NCBI GenBank assembly: GCA_032716605.1
Contig: CM064505.1
Location: 47,243,805-47,307,804 of the forward strand
Length of the DNA: 64,000 nt
Source: Paralithodes platypus
Lineage: Eukaryota > Arthropoda > Malacostraca > Decapoda > Lithodidae
Reading direction: 5' to 3'
Each line of letters starts with the position of its first letter. The first letter of the stretch is position 1. A program made the translations under genes and the position numbers. Below are positions 1 through 11,145 of this stretch, one piece after another. Below the pieces are notes generated by a model. The model was not told the origin of the DNA. It saw only the letters and a list, made by a program, of their open reading frames with translations, and ran no database searches.

Positions 1-37
1 CCCATATCCCCCTCGGGTTCTCTCTCCAATCTGACAG

Positions 38-234
38 GTCACCAGGCAGATGGTAAATCACATTCAATCGTGAACTACAAAGGTGTACTAGCCTCGGTTC
101 CCTGCCACTTCCAGCTGCAGATGTATCCCTTCGACTTCCAGCTGTGCAACATCTCCTTTATGCTCATGAACGCCCCATGGACCCGGGTCTTCAGGAAGAC
201 AAAAGTGGGGACCAGAGTTCCTTACTTCGATTCG
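38..234 (+). CDS. Cys-loop ligand-gated ion channel, extracellular-domain exon
   Basis: Exon coding the disulfide loop that defines the pentameric Cys-loop receptor family, which forms ligand-gated channels in the plasma membrane. The reading has Cys, exactly 13 residues including MYPFD, then Cys (about 103-147), followed by a strand containing NAPW and ending VPYFDS. A pyrimidine-rich tract and AG at 36-37 give the acceptor; TCG|GTGAGG at 234/235 gives the donor. The exon enters with two bases of a split codon and leaves in phase 0, which fits the next exon. The signal peptide and first ligand-binding strands lie upstream of the window. The family is certain from the Cys loop; the ligand is not known. 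Confidence 0.9.
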
Positions 235-664
235 GTGAGGATTCAACCATATTACAAGTAGACTACTATCTATCTATCTATTGCTGGATGCCTTACTCCC
301 CTTAATGAGGGTGGCCATACACAGAAGGCCCCCAAGCGGACCTATTCGCTGTAAGAGGGACAACCCGAGCCAGTTTACTGAACGACTTACAGGATTGACC
401 ACTCAATTTAGGCTCTATCCGACTCCGAGGCCCTCTATGTATCTTGTTAGCACTATTTTTCTACAGTGGTGTTCGGCTAGTCCAACCACTCACCTGCCTT
501 ACACTTAGATAAGCAGTACGGATTTGTATCAGGTTTACTCCCCTATACAGGTTTCCGTACTATAGCCTATCATATATTGTTTCTACATTCAACATTGTGC
601 TTACAACTGAAAGAATTCGTTTTCGATTCTAGACTAGGGAAGTCTCCATACACTTGATATCTAT
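235..664 (+). other. Intron sequence, nothing recognised
   Basis: Start of the intron after the Cys-loop exon. It contains a short TATC run near 266-281 and otherwise AT-balanced sequence with short chance reading frames. I see no conserved coding or repeat signal here. Confidence 0.5.
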
Positions 665-3600
665 ACATACATACATACAAGTTTAAAGCCCGTTTTGTCC
701 ACAGAGAATGTGGTTACAATCTCATGTCCTAAATGGCAGCTTTCCAGGCAGCCCTGTCAAGGGCTGCCTCTGTTGTTAAGTTCTTTATTTTGAGATCGGA
801 CCGGAGTACCTGATCCCACGTCATTCTAGGTCTACCCCTACGTTCACAGTCCAGCATTTCTTCACCCAGTTCTGATCATCCATTCTCTCCACGTGTCCAA
901 AGCAACCAAGTCGGCTTGTGTGCATCACTTCACTGAAACTCCTAATGCCCAGATGCTTTCTTAATTCCTCGCTCGATACCCCGTCCCTGAGATTTACCCC
1001 ACATATCCACCTCACCATTCTCTTCTCATTCTATTCCATTCTATTGATATCCTCCACTTTAACTGGCCACATCTCCGAGGCATAGGTCATCGCTCTCCTA
1101 ACACACAAGGTATACACCTTCCCTTTAAGGTGGGATAGGAGCCCTCTCATGATCAGGAGGGGCAACAGCTCTCTAAACTTTCCCCAGCCACTTCTGACTA
1201 TAGCAGTGGAACCAGCTTCAGCGCCACCTCCGACGGAAACCGTATCGCCCAGGTTGCAGAAGTTATTCACACACTCCAGCGTCACGCTGTCGAAATAAAC
1301 ACTAACAGGCGGGTCATTTAACACAAGATCTCCCTTGCACACTGCACATTCAAAGTTTATGATTCTTGTCAAAGGTCCTCTAGCTCCACTACATCTCTTG
1401 TGTAGCCAGTCACTACAGATGCAACATTGAATTGAGTTACTTCCCACCCCGTGGTGGTCAAGTGGTGAGCACGCTCGCGTGTGAATCTGAAAGACCCGGG
1501 ATCGAATCCCTGCCATGGCGGACATTTAGTGGGTGCGGTAGTACGTCCTAGCATGTTTCACATGCTTGCAACCCAGTCAGGGGGACATCCTAACGACGTA
1601 TACAGACTAAACACACATAACAAAGCCACTCCAACACATTCCTCTCTCTCCAACAACCCTTCTCCCCTCTCAAACACTCTTCTCTGAGCTATTGCCGATA
1701 ACAATGGCATGTTCAGTCCTGTAAAGAATCGTAAGATTCAGAGTCGTAAAGATTCCAGGACGAGCTCATCAGCGGTCGGATCCCCAGATCGACCGTGGTG
1801 ATTGTCACCTAAACATCTACAAAACTAAACTACAAAACTAAACTAAAACCCCCTTCCCACATAGTGAGCATGGATAGTCGCCGCTTCTTTCCATAGTTCC
1901 ACGCCCTACTCCACTAATCATGACCTTTATTTTATCTATGTTAACTCTTAGACCCTATTTGCCATACCCTCCCTCCATCTTTTGAACTTTGCCTCTGCTT
2001 CCTGCGCACTATCTGCAATAAGAACTAGGTAATTTGCATATAACAGCTCCCATGGGAGTCCTGTTATAAAGTCCCTTGACAGAGCCTCCAGGACCAAAAC
2101 AAACAGTAATGGGCTCAGCACTGAACCTTGGTGAACTCCAGCTTTCACTGGGAACTCTTCGCTCAGGCCCCCATTCACTCTAACTGCTGCCCGTGACCCT
2201 TCATTCATTCTCATTATCTCACGCACTAGCCACTCTTGTACTCCGAGTTTTCTCATAGCCCACTGAATTACTTCCCTGGGCACCCGGTCAAATATCTTCT
2301 CCAGATCTACAAAAACTAGGTATAACTCCCTGTTTTTCTCTAAGAACCTCTCTTGCAGTTGCCTAAGAATGAAGATAGCATCAGTTGTGCCACATCCTGG
2401 CATAAATCTGCATGTCGCTGATGGCAACACTTTCCCTGATCATGCATTCAAAGACCCTTTCGCTGACTTTCATGACTTGATCGAGCATTTTCAAACCCTT
2501 GTAAATTCACCTGTCTAAGGAGTCACCCTTGCCTTTGTATATATTTACTATCACACTTTTCTGCCATGCATTGGGAATTTTTCCTCCTATATGATAGCAT
2601 TAATCAGCTCTGTGACCAATTTTATCCCAATATCTCCAGCTGCTTTCAGCATCTCGGCGACAATGCCGGAGCTCCCAGCGACTTTCCCAGACTTCATTTT
2701 ACCTATAGCACTTTTAACAGCGTTGTACCCTATCAAAGGCGAAGGGCTTTGTAATGGGACTGTAGTGCTGAGCTGTTCTCTGTTCCATTCAAACTCCACA
2801 TAAAGCAGTCTTTCATAATGCTCCTTCCATGCCTCTCTGATTTCGTTTTCTGAGTAAACAGTCATGTCGCTGTCGTTATTTATGCATCTTACACCCACGA
2901 CGTCCTAGCTACAGTCCCTCACATTCTTAGCTAATTTATAAACACCATTGGTATTATTAGTGCTACAAACTTGTTCTATCACGCTATCCTGTATGGTTTT
3001 CTTTGCACTGTAGACCTCTTTTCTAGCATTACATTTGGCGGACAGGTATTCTTCCTTGCTGCCACCTTCCTTCCATACTTTGAAACATCTCTTCTTCTCT
3101 CTGACTGCAGCTTCGACATCGTTGTTCCACCACCAGAAGAACTTATGTCTGGGTGGCCCCTTTGTTTTACCACAGACTTTGTCTGTGGTATCGAGGAGGC
3201 TGCATTCTATAAAGTTCCATTTGCTATCAACATCATCTGGCCTAGCACCCATTCTCCTTTCAATTTTCATAATTTCGTTGTGGAATCTGTCTCTGTACTC
3301 CTCGTTTTCTAACAACCATACTTACTTTTTTGACAAATGTACTTTCTTTCTAACAGCAAACTCTGCTTAGGCACATATCACACACTAGGAGCTTGTGTTG
3401 GGGGATGCATTCTTCACCTGGTATGATCTTAGTGTCTCTAACCCATTTCTTGTCAGATTTGCTGATCTGGAAGTAGTCTATCTGGCTACTGGAGTCACCT
3501 GATTCATATGTTATCTGATGGCTCATCCTCTTCCTAAGCATAGTATTACACACCACCATCCCCATGGCAGCACAGTGCTCTAGTATGTATTCACCTCCCT

Positions 3601-4110
3601 GGTTCCTTCGGCCATAACCCTGTCCTCCGTGCACGCCCTCATATTCGTCGGCACATGCCCCGACATGCCCATTCAAATCTCCTCCTACAATTACTATCTC
3701 CCCTTCCTTGCATCTGGCAGCTACCTCTAGTCATTCATTCCAGAACTGCTCTTTGACATCTCTACCTAAGCCTGCTTGGGGGGCATATGCTGAGATAACA
3801 ACTGTGACTCTCACCCCGACTTTCATTCTTAGTAAAATCAGTCTTTCATTAAACCTTTTAACTTATATCACACAATCTGCCCACCTCTCTGCTACCAGGA
3901 AAGCGACCCCTCCTGTACCATGTTCGTTTCCCTTCCATATGAACATGAAGCGTTAATTTTTTCCAGTAATCCACCTCGCACTCCCCCCTTTTCACCGGGT
4001 TTCCTGTGCACAACATACATCCACTCGGCATCTCTCTAGCATCTCCGCAATCTCACCTGTCTTTCCTTTCATTGTGCCAATATTCACACTTCTGAACCTA
4101 AACTTGGGGG
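665..4110 (-). mobile_element. LINE-A copy 1, old non-LTR retrotransposon
   Basis: A decayed copy of the LINE family found again at 43.2, 49.4 and 55.2 kb. Read on the minus strand, from high to low coordinates, it has an endonuclease start (near 4070-4100, resembling NIGTMKGKTGE), an endonuclease body at 3350-3676 with NGHVGA and SQIDYF, a linker at 2905-3315 with the WWWN motif, reverse transcriptase at 1948-2898 with FVDLEKIFDRVP and HQGSVLSPLLF, then a finger-like Cys-rich segment and the C-terminal GHVERMD region at 821-1525. The 3' end runs into a short TACA/TGTA tetranucleotide array (about 663-680), as in the other copies. Many stops and shifts make it a pseudogene. The catalytic YADD reads YANY (about 2030-2042). 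RTE-like assignment is inference. Confidence 0.85.
1448..1852 (+). mobile_element. tRNA-derived SINE inserted in LINE-A copy 1
   Basis: The insertion splits the finger region of LINE-A copy 1. Its head resembles a tRNA: a box A-like TGGTCAAGTGGTGAGC near 1453 and a box B-like GGGATCGAATCC near 1498, suiting internal RNA polymerase III transcription. It ends in an A-rich tail of AAAACTAAACTAC units. The 8-base sequence CTTCCCAC occurs on both sides (1440-1447 and 1853-1860) and reads as a target-site duplication. Comparison with intact LINE-A copies shows that removing it restores the host sequence. Confidence 0.8.
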
Positions 4111-4519
4111 AAGAACAGATATCTCTGTTCAACTAAGCCCCATCTGGGGTACGTTAAAACATTTGTCTCTCTTGCATGCATAATTATAATTTGTAGTTAG
4201 TGGTAGAGCTAGCTAAGAATGCACAAGCTTTTGGGGATATCCTGAATCATGATTCTTTTATGAAGTTTTAAAACATGGCAGCTGGATGAAACACGTTTCT
4301 ATTATGTTGAACAAATTCTAATAAATAATTAGAGAAACTGTAATGGTAACTTTACCATCTCTAACTCTCCTGCTACTTAGCCCTTGTATTGGCTCTGACT
4401 GGATGACTGAAATCTTACAAATCTTGGAATTAGAAACTAGCAAGAAAGAATTGCCAGTAAAAGTGATCATGCTACGATTCCTTTCATTAACTGTGCATGT
4501 CGATAGCATCACATGCTGG
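4111..4519 (+). other. Intron sequence, nothing recognised
   Basis: Intron between LINE-A copy 1 and the decayed exon duplicate. AT-rich, without recognisable element ends or coding signal. Confidence 0.45.
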
Positions 4520-4524
4520 TGGAA

Positions 4525-4690
4525 TATGCCTTTATCTGTCTTAACTGGCAGTGAGAACACCTGCAAACGCCCATATTTGTACCTAAAAGTGCTGCTGAAG
4601 TATGTGCTGAAGGATGCGAGTGCCCTGGTGGGAAGCTTCATAGACGCCATAGGACAACAACATAATTCTTCATCCTGACCTCCCACCTTA
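4525..4690 (+). pseudogene. Decayed partial duplicate of the next channel exon
   Basis: The block matches the start of the functional exon at 5249-5440 and its upstream intron. Shared stretches include CCCATAT before the exon, GTATGTGCTG, GGGAGCTTC-like and GACAACAACA-like segments, so the readings LLKYVLKD..VGSF and LLEYVLED..VGSF align. The acceptor is lost: the good copy has CCTTAG where this one has GTACCT. Similarity stops near 4685, before the first membrane segment. It therefore cannot serve as a normal alternative exon. Age and mechanism are inferred; a tandem duplication followed by decay is the simplest reading. Confidence 0.75.
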
Positions 4691-4894
4691 AGTAATTTTA
4701 CATGTGGAGTATATTTGAGTACAATAATCTAGGTTAGGTTAGGTTACAGTACTGCCCATTAGGCTAGATTAATTAATATTAGTGTCCATGTGCATGGTAT
4801 TGTGTGTGGTAGAGTATGTCTATAAGTATTTATGAATACACTAGATATCTACTCATGTCTGTAAAGTGGACTGCTGTTATGTTTATCCATTTAA

Positions 4895-5206
4895 CCCCTA
4901 CTGTACCGGAGGATACAGTAATAAAAGTCCCCCCCAGTCCCAAGCAATGTGGCCAAAATGGTAGGATAGAACAACCTTCCACCTCAAGAGATGAAGGAAG
5001 ACTGGCTCTCCCACCCTTCAGTGGGTTTTATATAAGCTGAGAAGTGTTGCCATATCGAGAGCAGTGCTCAAACGGTCGTGGTACCAGGTACAGCCTGATA
5101 CAGGCAGTTACACGGCAAGTACATTACTGACGGCTCCTAGCCGTCGCTGGGACTGGGGAGTGACTTATCTACCGACGGCTAGTAGCCGTCGCTGGGATTG
5201 GTCGGG
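4895..5206. mobile_element. TTAA-flanked MITE-T4 (312 bp)
   Basis: Bounded by TTAA at 4891-4894 and 5207-5210. The ends begin CCCCTACTGTACCGG and, on the other strand, CCCGACCAATCCCAG, so both start with CCC as piggyBac-type termini do. Inside are two near-copies of a palindrome, GACGGCT..AGCCGTCGCTGGGA (5129-5203). The decayed exon copy has the same local sequence with a single TTAA and no insert (4537-4540), which looks like an empty site. Confidence 0.6.
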
Positions 5207-5248
5207 TTAACTGTCAATGGGTACATCTTTAACTGCCCATATCCTTAG

Positions 5249-5440
5249 CGTCGGGTGCTGTTGGAGTATGTGCTGGAGGACTTGACTACAGAGGTAGGGA
5301 GCTTCCTACAGGGCACAGACAACAACACATACTTCGCCTTGACCTTCCACCTGCGGCGACTGTACGGTTACCACGTCACCAACAGCTTCTTCCCCAGCCT
5401 CCTCATGTTCTTCATATCCTACGCCACCTTCTTCTTTCAG
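5249..5440 (+). CDS. Cys-loop channel exon: last extracellular strands and M1
   Basis: Phase-0 exon between CCTTAG| and CAG|GTAATT. It starts RRVLLEYVLED, covers the loop and strand before the membrane (FALTFHLRRLYGYHV), and ends inside the first membrane segment, with SFFPSLLMFFISYATFFFQ matching the Tyr-x..-Pro-Ser pattern of M1 in the family. Joined to the preceding exon it leaves about 72 residues between the second loop cysteine and M1, the usual spacing. The reading frame is intact and GC-richer than its surroundings, as expected for functional coding sequence. A partial decayed duplicate lies about 0.7 kb upstream. Confidence 0.92.
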
Positions 5441-5551
5441 GTAATTGGACCAGCTTAAGACCATCAGTAGGACGTGAAGGTATTGATTTCATTGAAGAGT
5501 TGCTTGCTTAGAACTGGAGATTTATTTATAAGTAACTTCACCCCAAATCTA

Positions 5552-5848
<297 letters not shown>

Positions 5849-5900
5849 GATATGTTTGTGTGTGTATATGTATACTGTATGTATGTATGTGTATATATAT

Positions 5901-6304
5901 ACAGAGAACCAAAATCAAGGTACATTAGAAGTAATTTAGGTGTGTTGGAAAGAAGTGTGGTGTGCTTGTTAAGTGTAGTGAAATGAATAGGAGGAGGAGG
6001 TGTTTGTGAAAGTAAGCTGGATTACTCTCTGTGTAGGTGAGGCACACATAATAACAGTGAGGGATGCCAGGCAAATGAAACAGGAGTTCCAGCAACTCTT
6101 TATCATATGCTTATGTGGCCTCCCTTGGGTACTGACTTGCTCGATTGGTGGTATATGCATGTGTTTATGAGTGACTGTAGGTATTGGGGAGAGGGAGAGA
6201 TGTGGATGGTTAGATGGGTTGATAATTAACTCAAACAATCAATATGTTGTAAACATAGCCAACCAGTCAGTCATTAGCCAATATTAACATCCTATCATTG
6301 CCAG
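5901..6304 (+). other. Intron sequence, nothing recognised
   Basis: Intron between the microsatellite tail and the M2-M3 exon. No element ends or coding signal are seen; the acceptor AG is at 6303-6304. Confidence 0.5.
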
Positions 6305-6565
6305 CTGGAGGACTTCACCAACCGCATCATGATCTCCCTGACGGCCCAACTGGTGCTGGCGGCGCTGTTTACATCCACCACTCAGTCCTCGGTCAAGACG
6401 CCCTACCTCAAGCTGATTGATGTGTGGTACGCCGCCATCATCACTTTCTGCTTCATCATCATCATCTCGCAGACCTTGGTGAATGTCATCATTCACTCAG
6501 TTTCTCTGCCGGCGGTCATCTTCAAAGCAGCCCGGATCAAGAAGGATCAACTTCAACCGCGGCAG
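6305..6565 (+). CDS. Cys-loop channel exon: M2 pore helix and M3
   Basis: Phase-0 exon of 87 codons between GCCAG| and GGCAG|GTTAGT. It begins LEDFTNR, then the pore-lining M2 (IMISLTAQLVLAALFTSTT), a linker SSVKTPYLKLIDVWY typical of invertebrate Cys-loop subunits, and M3 (AAIITFCFIIIISQTLVNVII). It ends in a short basic cytoplasmic stretch (ARIKKDQLQPRQ). The Pro-Ala-Arg motif that usually precedes M2 in anion-selective members is absent; Thr-Asn-Arg stands there. The LxKTxYxKLIDxW pattern recalls the arthropod Hodor/pHCl-2-like group as I remember it, but I could not align it, so ligand and ion selectivity stay open. Confidence 0.92.
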
Positions 6566-6884
6566 GTTAGTTAGTTAGTTTTCACTCACTTCAGGTTGGT
6601 TCAATTAGTCTTCTTTGCTTCTGTCAGCTTGGGAGCACCTGTTGGCTATGCACATGAAAAAAGTGTTCTATTTGGTGATTTGAAGATTATTTGAGTGGTT
6701 CAGAACTACAATTTTAAGGTAGCTCTTCCCGATGCGAACACAATTTTGTTGTTTTACGTCCTGATATTAACACACAAAGAGCGGGTGGTAGGGTATTTTA
6801 CACTGTGCCGCCCAGCGTTTTTTTTTTTACCCTAAATAGGGTTGTTTCCGTGCTCATTTTCATGCATTAAGAAGACCCAGAGCG
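6566..6884 (+). other. Intron sequence, nothing recognised
   Basis: Intron after the M3 exon. It begins with a GTTAGTTAGTTAG donor-side repeat and has a short T run near 6820; nothing else is recognised. Confidence 0.45.
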
Positions 6885-7255
6885 TAAAACAAGTATCTAT
6901 CCCTGAAAGGGCGTAAACAGAGCTTTCCAATGACACCCGAACTATCCTTGTACGACCACTGGTTCTCTTGCAACGATCGTGCAACACGAGTGCAAAAAAC
7001 CTAAAATAAGGTAATTTCCGTACATAATTCCCTGTGTAGCGAGTGAGAGAGGGGGGAGGAAGGTGGAATACAGTTCAGTACGTCCACGGTGGTCGTGGGG
7101 AGCGGTCATAAGGTTACTACGCTCGTCCCACCGCTCAGCTCTCTCTCTCAGCAACATTACGTGCTGAAAATGGCACTCGACAGCTGTCGTGCACCGCCAC
7201 ATAGTCCAAATTTATTTGACTCGACAGATGTCGTGTGCCGTTGGTTAAGGGTTAA
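6885..7255 (-). repeat. Dispersed repeat, inverted relative to 45770-46050
   Basis: This stretch matches the reverse complement of 45770-46050: both carry GCAACGATCGTGCAACACGAG, the CCCTGAAAGGGCGTAAA segment, and the ATTACC/GGTAAT stretch next to the CACACAGGG sequence. It is a medium-copy repeat of unknown class. Near its other end are two GACAG..GTCGTG segments (7178, 7223). Confidence 0.65.
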
Positions 7256-7351
7256 AGACTCCGAACAAAGCTACTGGTCAAGAATATGCATCCCACTTAC
7301 CTCAAGACCACGCCACAAGGAAAATTTGTTTACATTATGTGTTATCGTTAA

Positions 7352-7776
7352 CCCCTTGGACCCCAAGCGATATAATAAATAAGTACACTCCAGGACCAGC
7401 CACTTTTCATTTTGTTTTTGTTTTCCTGAAAACACATGCGATGGGTTATTGATGAAGGAAAAACAACATAAAACTGCTCACCTAGGTCATTTGGGGGTCC
7501 TGGGGGCGGGAGGGAAGTCACAATTATCATTGAGTGATGGGTAGGCGGTATACTGGTCTATCACTCCTATGCGCACCCACACCCACGCATCTGGACTTGG
7601 GGGGTTGCCAACCATCGGTATTGTTCCGTTGGGTCCTAAAGTAGTTCCCATACAAATCTGAACCTTCTAGGTGCCATAGGACAAGAGTAATTAAGGCTGA
7701 AGCATACGTTGCTTCACTGGTACTGTGCGTTACATACATAAGCGACGCATAACGTGCGTCCTTGGGGTCGGAGGGG
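7352..7776. mobile_element. TTAA-flanked MITE-T2 (425 bp)
   Basis: TTAA sits at 7348-7351 and 7777-7780. The ends are imperfect inverted repeats: CCCCTTGGACCCCAAG on the left and CCCCTCCGACCCCAAG read inward from the right. They resemble the ends of the piggyBac element at 35.3 kb (CCCCTCCAACCCGG). It has no coding capacity, so a non-autonomous piggyBac-type element in the channel intron is the best reading. Confidence 0.7.
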
Positions 7777-7780
7777 TTAA

Positions 7781-8492
7781 AGAAATGAGTGTCAGAGTTC
7801 GAAATTAAGATTATTTCTTTTTGATAAGCCAATATTGCCAACAAATTTCCATTAGTGTGACCCCGCATTTCTATAAATACAGTATGAGGTTGACCTCTAG
7901 GCAGTCCAGCATACCTCCAACTTTCTAAAAAACAGAGAAGTTAACCAAAGATAACCACGGACGAAGCTTCAAGAAATGATCTTGGAGTACTGAAACTGAA
8001 TACTGTAACTTAGAGTTTACGGAAACTTGTGTATTACTGGTGCACAGACAATAGCAGGGAATTGGTAATGACACTTGGCTTAAAGTAGAGATTAAACATA
8101 GGGAGGCCTACAGCATAAAGTCAAGTTCCAATAATATCTCCTCTGATTACATCTTCAATAAAATCACTATATAGGCCTACATGGTTACATGTACTAGTCG
8201 AACTCTATCACCACTACAGCAAACTGCATCATGGACAATAATTTTCGCATATAGTATACAATGAACCAATCCTGATATAGCACCGCATTCCTTGACGACA
8301 CTGATGAGCGAGTTTTTGTTTTCGCTTTTTTTCTTCGCTCTTATATGCACTCACATGACTGTAACAATAAAAGAGGCTTTATAGATCAAGGAAGCAAACA
8401 AGAAAATAACATTAAATATTTTCTCCTCGATGCCCTTGCACAATGCGTCGTAAAGTAAGGTAATGTGTCTGACGCAGCGTTTTACCCAACAG
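7781..8492 (+). other. Intron sequence, nothing recognised
   Basis: Last intron of the channel gene, ending in TTTTACCCAACAG. AT-rich, no element or coding signal recognised. Confidence 0.5.
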
Positions 8493-8663
8493 CTGATGCC
8501 TCCCATATACACCCTGGAACAGAAGATAACACCAGGCCCCACCCAGACAAGCGTGACCTATGAGGTAGCACTGCGCTATAACTCCATCTTTAGGATCATC
8601 ATCTTCACCGTGGCCGCTCTCTTCGTCGGTTTCTATGTTATGATGGCCATGGGGGTCCTGTGA
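8493..8663 (+). CDS. Cys-loop channel terminal exon: M4 and stop
   Basis: Phase-0 exon after ACCCAACAG|, 56 codons plus TGA at 8661-8663. It codes a short cytoplasmic piece (LMPPIYTLEQKITPGP), then RYNSIFRIIIFTVAALFVG running into the end of M4, with only a few residues after the membrane. The M3-M4 cytoplasmic loop, counting the tail of the preceding exon, is only about 45-50 residues, short for the family. All four exons are uninterrupted and in compatible phases, so this looks like a live gene. Its 5' exons are outside the window. Confidence 0.9.
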   Translation: MMPPIYTLEQKITPGPTQTSVTYEVALRYNSIFRIIIFTVAALFVGFYVMMAMGVL

Positions 8664-9474
8664 GAGTCAAGCTAGTTTTTTCAAAACCTGCCTTGTATTC
8701 TATTGACATTATTTTGTCTAGGACTTCATTTAAGTGCTATATACGGATTAGAATGACAATACCACCCCTAAGCGCTATCCTTGGCTCACTCTCATCTGTT
8801 CACTGTGAAGAGTATTGTAAGCGTTAACCTCGTGTGATTCAAAGATTGTTGGAGCAAACGGACTATCAATATTCATACCTATAAATTATTTGACGCTCTC
8901 CATATAATAGAAATTTTAGCTCGATTGCTAAAGCCTTTTTATGAAATATGAGAGTCTGGGGGTCGGGATTTTGAGACTCGTTATAAGAAACATAGTACAA
9001 CAGAGGAACCAGTGCGAGGAGGTGACTGTAGTTAAGTGCAAGCATAACAAGATAAAGAGAGATGTTCTGGGCTACAATTATTGTATTTTTGCCCATAAGT
9101 TTTATTTTACAGTATACAGTATACTACTAAGTGTGGAAAGTGAAAATTCAGTAATATTTGACTAGCTAATGGCTATAGCTGGAAATTATACGATATCATA
9201 GATGAAAAAAATATATGAATTCAACAGAGCTCATATAATCCTAGATGATGGCTGACTTTATATTATTCTAATTTATGTAAAGGTTATATGTTAAAGAGAT
9301 TTTTTCAATTAATCTTCATTGGGTTTGACTGCCTAGACCCTGTCAATTTAAGCACACATTTTACAGTAAATGGAGCGTAAATATAAACTAATTTAATCTA
9401 GTTAATTTAAGCTACCTAGTCTAACCTAACATAAGCTTCTCTAATGTAATATAACGGCTTAACCTAAAGTTTAG
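8664..9474 (+). other. Downstream of the channel gene: 3' UTR and spacer
   Basis: Likely begins with the 3' untranslated region. No clear polyadenylation signal stands out near the stop codon. The rest is AT-rich, with no recognised element. Confidence 0.4.
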
Positions 9475-9866
9475 TGGGGATAGGCTGGTCTATCAGAGTG
9501 AGAATTGAGTGTTCTCTGCCATACCCATAGCTTACTCTGACTGTTCCGTTTATATATATATTTTCTAGATCTCAAGTGACGGCGTCTCTTCCGTGGATTG
9601 ACCTCTCTACTGCCAACTTAAAAGCATCACATTTTTCCTTTGCCTATCAATTTTCCCTTCATAATTGTTAAGGGGCGTGGGGCTTCGATATCCCGGGCGT
9701 TTCCGCACCCTCCTCAGCTCCTCGCCTGGGAGCGGCTTCGGTCACCTGGGCATTCTTAGTGGTAAAGCAGGGAGGGTTCTGTGGGGGTGTTCGGTTATGG
9801 CCTTGGCCTTGCTCGGGACCTTGGGGCTGTTCGGTCAGACAGCCTGGGGAACAACAACAACAACCT
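9475..9866 (+). mobile_element. SINE-S1 copy, 5' truncated
   Basis: Matches the reverse complement of the fuller copies at 22.6 and 25.9 kb. Shared marks are GGCTGGTCTATCAGAGTGAGA, TTTTCTAGATCTCAAGTGACGG, CCCGGGCGTTTCCGCACCCTC and the end GGGGCTGTTCGG..AGCCTGGGGAACAACAACAAC. It lacks the GC-rich 5' head of the full copies, consistent with 5' truncation during target-primed reverse transcription. The (AAC)n tail marks the 3' end. Confidence 0.8.
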
Positions 9867-10274
9867 TAAGTTTATATGACAAGAGGGTTGGGGCTGCCAG
9901 AGATTGAAATGGTAGGCCAGGAGAGGTAAGATTTACAGTAATAGAGCAATAAGTAGTGTTTGATAGTCTAAAGGGAAGTGAAAGTATAGGCTACTTTCTT
10001 CCATTAGTATAGGCCTATTTGCCTAAACAATAGTATATTAACTTGATAGCAAATATCAATATTATTATAATATATGCACTGCAAGTCACTTGACTATTAA
10101 TGTCCTTATTGTTCTAATCAAATTACATGCACACATACTGAAGCCATTAACAAACACTATGCTCTCTCCTACAGTGCTTGAAAATACTCTACATTAGATA
10201 AGGTCGTGGGAGTATCTGGCCTTCTGAAAGAGTTACATACCTTTTAGCGCCAGGTTCTTAATTTCCCTTAAGGT

Positions 10275-10402
10275 GTGTGCGTGTGTGTGTGTGTGTGCGT
10301 GTGTGTGTGTGTGTGGGGGGGGGGGGGTTGCTTTTCTAGACCACCTTTTCCCTCATGTGTGTGTGTGTGTGTAGTGGTGGTGGTGGGGGGGGGGGGGGGT
10401 CT
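10275..10402. repeat. GT and poly-G microsatellite cluster
   Basis: Two GT runs (from 10275 and 10356), each followed by a run of G, inside the outer part of the left foldback arm. The flanks of the two clusters are near-copies (CTAGACCACCTTTTCCCTCATG and CTGGACCACATTTTCCCTCATG), so the block is itself a tandem duplication. Confidence 0.9.
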
Positions 10403-10530
10403 TTTTCTGGACCACATTTTCCCTCATGTTTAGCCCCATTAGTTCTGAGATTTTAAGACGTTTTTCCTATTAGTTTAGCGATTTTAAGATCTTTCGCCCC
10501 ATTTTTCCCAATTGTATGACTTTTCATGCA

Positions 10531-11018
10531 ATTTAGGTGTGGATATTTTCCTGGTGAGGCATAGCGAACCTGTAATTTAGGTGTGGATATTTTCCTGGTG
10601 AGGGATAGCGAACCTGTAATTTAGGTGTGGATATTTTCCTGGTGAGGGATAGCGAACCTGTAATTTAGGTGTGGATATTTTCCTGGTGAGGGATAGCGAA
10701 CCTGTAATTTAGGTGTGGATATTTTCCTGGTGAGGGATAGCGAACCTGTAATTTAGGTGTGGATATTTTCCTGGTGAGGGATAGCGAACCTGTAATTTAG
10801 GTGTGGATATTTTCCTGGTGAGGGATAGCGAACCTGTAATTTAGGTGTGGATATTTCCTGGGGAGGGATAGCGAACCTGTAATTTAGGTGTGGATATTTT
10901 CCTGGTGAGGGATAGCGAACCTGTAATTTAGGTGTGGATATTTTCCTGGTGAGGGATAGCGAACCTGTAATTTAGGTGTGGATATTTTCCTGGTGAGGGA
11001 TAGCGAACCTGTAATTTA
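10531..11018. repeat. 44-bp minisatellite, about 11 units
   Basis: The unit begins GGTGTGGATATTTTCCTGG and ends GCGAACCTGTAATTTA; successive starts at 10536 and 10580 give the 44-base period. Units are nearly identical, with one lacking a base near 10850. It occupies part of the left foldback arm. Confidence 0.97.
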
Positions 11019-11145
11019 TGAGGAACCAGCCTTCGGCCGGGACAATTTTCTTTCGAAAAATTTACAAATTTGTCTTGAAAGGAGGTCTTGGTGGTGCTTG
11101 TTTAAACTTGATGAAGGTTTAGTGAGGAAACTAAAACATATAAAA

